Part shown: in pieces, positions 6,737-10,234 of the stretch | Position numbering within the stretch: the stretch's first letter is position 1 | How the letters are laid out: each line of letters starts with the position of its first letter | Source: Flavobacteriaceae bacterium | Lineage (GTDB): Bacteria > Bacteroidota > Bacteroidia > Flavobacteriales > Flavobacteriaceae | NCBI GenBank assembly: GCA_016763715.1 | Contig: JAESTG010000397.1 | Span: forward strand, 1 to 10,234 | Reading direction: 5' to 3' | Length of the DNA: 10,234 nt | The notes under the pieces: model-generated | The model's database searches: none | What the model was told of the DNA's origin: nothing | Seen by the model: the letters and a program-made list of their open reading frames with translations, nothing else | Position numbers and translations under genes: made by a program

Positions 6737-9028
6737 TTATCGAACAATCATTATTTTTGATACTTTCGTTTCCAATGCGTCGTCTGTAGTAATCAATATC
6801 ATATAAACACCTGATGCTACTTTATACTGTCCAAAGGCGCTCGTATCCCAAAGAACACTTCCTCCTTCGCTCGTAGTTTCAAACACAAGGTTTCCTTCAA
6901 TATCTGTAATTTTCACGTTAGCATTGGCTGTTAAGCCATCGATAGTGACATTTCCTGTAAAACCAGGTCGAACTGGATTAGGGAATGCATAGACATTCTC
7001 CAAATCATCTCGTGGAGCAGTTGAGGTTCCATCAAAGGCAACCAAACCATTTACGGTCGCGAAATAGACCCTTCCACTCAACTCATCGATTGCGATATCT
7101 TGTACATTATTTGATGGTAATGGTGAGTTATCTTTATTAAATCGTAAGAGCGTCTCTTGTCCGTTAGGTGAAAAATAGAAAACCCCAGAAGATGAGGTTG
7201 CCACCCATTTATTGTTTGAGCCATCTACCTCAATATCGGTAATGGTTTGTCCCACGAGCAATTCTTGCCCTACCCCATCTTCTTCAATAATGATGGATTG
7301 TGCTTCTACATTGGCCCCTTCTTCAAAAAACCCTGCAACGTTGAATAATACTCTCAATCCACGGGCAGTTCCTATCCAAAGGCGGTTTTGATTATCAAAG
7401 GCCAAAGATCGAACTTGAGTGGAAGGTAAATTTCCGTTTCCAGTAGTTTCTGTAATTCTATTAAAAGAATTGGTTGTGGGATTATAACCTAACATCCCAT
7501 TTTTTTGGGTTCCAAAAAATACAAATCCCTCTCTACTTATAGTGAGATGTGTGAGGGCCGATTCTTTTTCTCCATCAATTAAGGCTTCGAAGTTAAATTT
7601 TTGAATTTGTCCTGAAATGGACAACTTTATGAGTCCATCATTGATTTTCGACTGTACAAACCAGAGATTTCCATCACGATCAAATTCGGAACCAAAAATT
7701 CTGATTCCCGCATCGTCACCATCAATGAAAACACGTTCCAAAGTACTGTTAGTTTCGTCAAATAGTTTGTCTGGCACTTGCTCGGTAATTCTTAATAATC
7801 CTTTCTGAAAAGAAGATATATATACTTCACTTGGGTTGAAAGGGTTTATTTTCACTTCAACCAAGTCACTTGCTCCAGATAAAAAGGGAGTATCGGGTGT
7901 CAGGTTAATCCATTCTTCTTCTTTCAAGTTACTTACTCCTAAAAAATCCAATGGAAATGGGTCAAATGTTTGAGAGACATCACCATAAGACACCCAAAGC
8001 TGACCTGCGCTTGTATCCAACGAAAAAGGCTGATTTAAAAGGGGGCCTTCTGGCAATAATTGATTGGCAGTCGTTGTATTGTAAGGTACTGCCAACATGC
8101 CTAACTCTTTAGTTCCCATATAAAAAGAACCATTCAAAGAAATACCCGACTGTAGTACAAAATCGAAGTTGGGCAAAAAAGTTACTGAGGCAGTTAAATT
8201 AAATCCTGGAGTATACGCTTGGATTGCCTTATCAGTTGTAATGGTTAAAATGTCATCTTCGGAATTAAAATCGACTATTTTTTGATTAATATTACTAACA
8301 CCTACTAAACTTGAACCCTGAAGCCTGGCAATTATATTATCATTTCTTGCGACAAATATTTCACTCCCTAGGGTCACAACACCTTTTAAATTAATAACCC
8401 CTGGGCTTAAAGCTTCCCATTGTTCAAAATCAATTAAATTATCATCTTCCACCATGGCACGTCTTAAACCACCACCCAAAGAAGAAGCATAGATATAAGG
8501 CTCTAAAACTGTAGTTTGAGTAATATTGAGCAATGCTCCTAAATCCCCAATAAAATAAGTGTCTCCAAATTCCAATCGGGAAAGGTCGTAAACGGAGATT
8601 CCAAATTCAGTTGAAATATAGAGGTTGCCATTGTATTCGTAAAAACCATTAATACGCTTACGGTCAGGTGGAATGGTCGGTTCTTCAAGAATATCGACCA
8701 CCTTTAGAATATCATCGTCGTTGTCTATTTTTATATCAATTAGCCCATTTTCGTAACCAATTACTAAAAGGCCAAAACCTTCGCTGTAATATATACTTGA
8801 GATACTTTCCCCAGAAAGCCCATTTACTGTAGAAATAGTGATTAATTCTTGACTAATAAGGTCATATGAAAATACTGCATTTTCGGTTCCAGCAAAAACT
8901 TGGTCATTTCCATGAGAAATAGCTTTTACTGAAGCATAAGAGAACAATCCGGTCCATTCATCTTCAAAATTCTGAGAATATCCCAACAGGGATATAAAAA
9001 ACAAACCTAAAATAGTAAAGTGCTTCAT
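6737..9028 (-). CDS. porZ: PorZ-like type IX secretion protein with two propellers and sorting domain
   Basis: In Porphyromonas gingivalis PorZ is a surface component of the type IX secretion attachment complex with PorU, PorV and PorQ, and binds anionic LPS used to anchor cargo. This 763-residue product is close in length (P. gingivalis 776). It begins with a signal peptide (1-19, ending LLGYSQ), followed by DEW and a long beta-propeller region with repeated blade motifs, such as VFAGTENAVFSYD near the start and RLWIGTARGL, NKWVATSSSGVFYF and RVYFATVNGLVAFD towards the end. The last ~86 residues (678-763) form a type A C-terminal sorting domain with FPNPV, VKITDIEGNLV, VASGVYMILI and KIMIVR. 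The ATG at 9028 is chosen because it starts the signal peptide; the frame continues upstream only to a GTG at 9097 with non-signal sequence. It follows the gdhA terminator, so its promoter should lie in 9029-9097. A weak candidate is TTTG at 9097-9100 with TATCTTAG at 9067-9074. A generic two-component-regulator propeller protein is the alternative, but the domain order favours PorZ. Confidence 0.88.
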   Translation of the reverse strand: MKHFTILGLFFISLLGYSQNFEDEWTGLFSYASVKAISHGNDQVFAGTENAVFSYDLISQELITISTVNGLSGESISSIYYSEGFGLLVIGYENGLIDIKIDNDDDILKVVDILEEPTIPPDRKRINGFYEYNGNLYISTEFGISVYDLSRLEFGDTYFIGDLGALLNITQTTVLEPYIYASSLGGGLRRAMVEDDNLIDFEQWEALSPGVINLKGVVTLGSEIFVARNDNIIARLQGSSLVGVSNINQKIVDFNSEDDILTITTDKAIQAYTPGFNLTASVTFLPNFDFVLQSGISLNGSFYMGTKELGMLAVPYNTTTANQLLPEGPLLNQPFSLDTSAGQLWVSYGDVSQTFDPFPLDFLGVSNLKEEEWINLTPDTPFLSGASDLVEVKINPFNPSEVYISSFQKGLLRITEQVPDKLFDETNSTLERVFIDGDDAGIRIFGSEFDRDGNLWFVQSKINDGLIKLSISGQIQKFNFEALIDGEKESALTHLTISREGFVFFGTQKNGMLGYNPTTNSFNRITETTGNGNLPSTQVRSLAFDNQNRLWIGTARGLRVLFNVAGFFEEGANVEAQSIIIEEDGVGQELLVGQTITDIEVDGSNNKWVATSSSGVFYFSPNGQETLLRFNKDNSPLPSNNVQDIAIDELSGRVYFATVNGLVAFDGTSTAPRDDLENVYAFPNPVRPGFTGNVTIDGLTANANVKITDIEGNLVFETTSEGGSVLWDTSAFGQYKVASGVYMILITTDDALETKVSKIMIVR

Positions 9029-9097
9029 AGCTATTGGAGCAATTGTATTCAACATACATAAACACGCTAAGATACTATTTATTGCAGGATTACCCAC

Positions 9098-9128
9098 AAA
9101 AAAAGGCTGCCGTTTTAGGCAACCTTTT
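9098..9128 (-). terminator. Intrinsic terminator of gdhA
   Basis: On the minus strand GGTTGCC (9124-9118), loop TAAAAC, and GGCAGCC (9111-9105) form a 7-pair GC-rich stem with one U-G wobble. Seven Ts follow (9104-9098). Preceding As (9128-9125) can extend the stem into the T-tract. It lies 22 bases beyond the gdhA stop. On the plus strand a shorter tail, TTTTCTTTCT, follows, so weak bidirectional action is possible, but no plus-strand gene ends here. Confidence 0.9.
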
Positions 9129-9150
9129 CTTTCTGTATTTTTGGTTGTAT

Positions 9151-10234
<1,084 letters not shown>

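Noticed and set aside
6736..6747. Upstream TTG start for recO that would overlap the porZ end
   Set aside because: It adds only four residues; the ATG at 6735 gives the standard RecO N-terminus and leaves a one-base gap like the next junction.
9029..9097. GTG start at 9097 extending porZ by 23 residues
   Set aside because: The added residues would place a good signal peptide internally, and the start abuts the gdhA terminator T-tract.

Overview
The window looks like ordinary chromosomal DNA from a member of Bacteroidota, most likely the family Flavobacteriaceae. The DNA is AT-rich. The start codons lack purine-rich Shine-Dalgarno sequences. It encodes a PorZ-like protein with a type IX secretion C-terminal sorting domain, a TonB-dependent receptor with an N-terminal carboxypeptidase-regulatory-like domain, and a PEP carboxylase with the Bacteroidota-type FDGRGGPPARGGG loop. 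I see no insertion sequence, prophage, CRISPR array, tRNA or rRNA.

Layout, left to right. (1) 18-695, minus strand: a small single-pass membrane protein with an N-terminal GYF_2 (DUF4339) domain and a C-terminal region resembling FxLYD domains. (2) 696-1010: a divergent intergenic region with a clean 17-base palindrome and a weak candidate promoter for the next gene. (3) 1011-3578, plus strand: complete ppc, PEP carboxylase. (4) 3600-9028, minus strand: a tight three-gene cluster in transcription order porZ, recO, TonB-dependent receptor. Both junctions have the form TAA-N-ATG with a single base between stop and start. It converges on ppc with only 21 bases between the two stop codons. (5) 9098-9128: a strong intrinsic terminator for the gene on its right. 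(6) 9151-10234, minus strand: gdhA, NADP-type glutamate dehydrogenase, cut by the right edge so that about 89 N-terminal residues are missing.

Functionally, ppc and gdhA are central metabolic genes: PEP to oxaloacetate, and 2-oxoglutarate plus ammonia to glutamate. The porZ-recO-receptor cluster joins a surface component of type IX secretion, a recombination mediator and an outer-membrane transporter. The close spacing implies co-transcription, but no shared pathway is evident. I found no strong evidence for an undescribed system. The observations most worth a second look are the GYF_2 membrane protein, the palindrome upstream of it, the coupled porZ-recO-receptor junctions, and the receptor's unassigned substrate.
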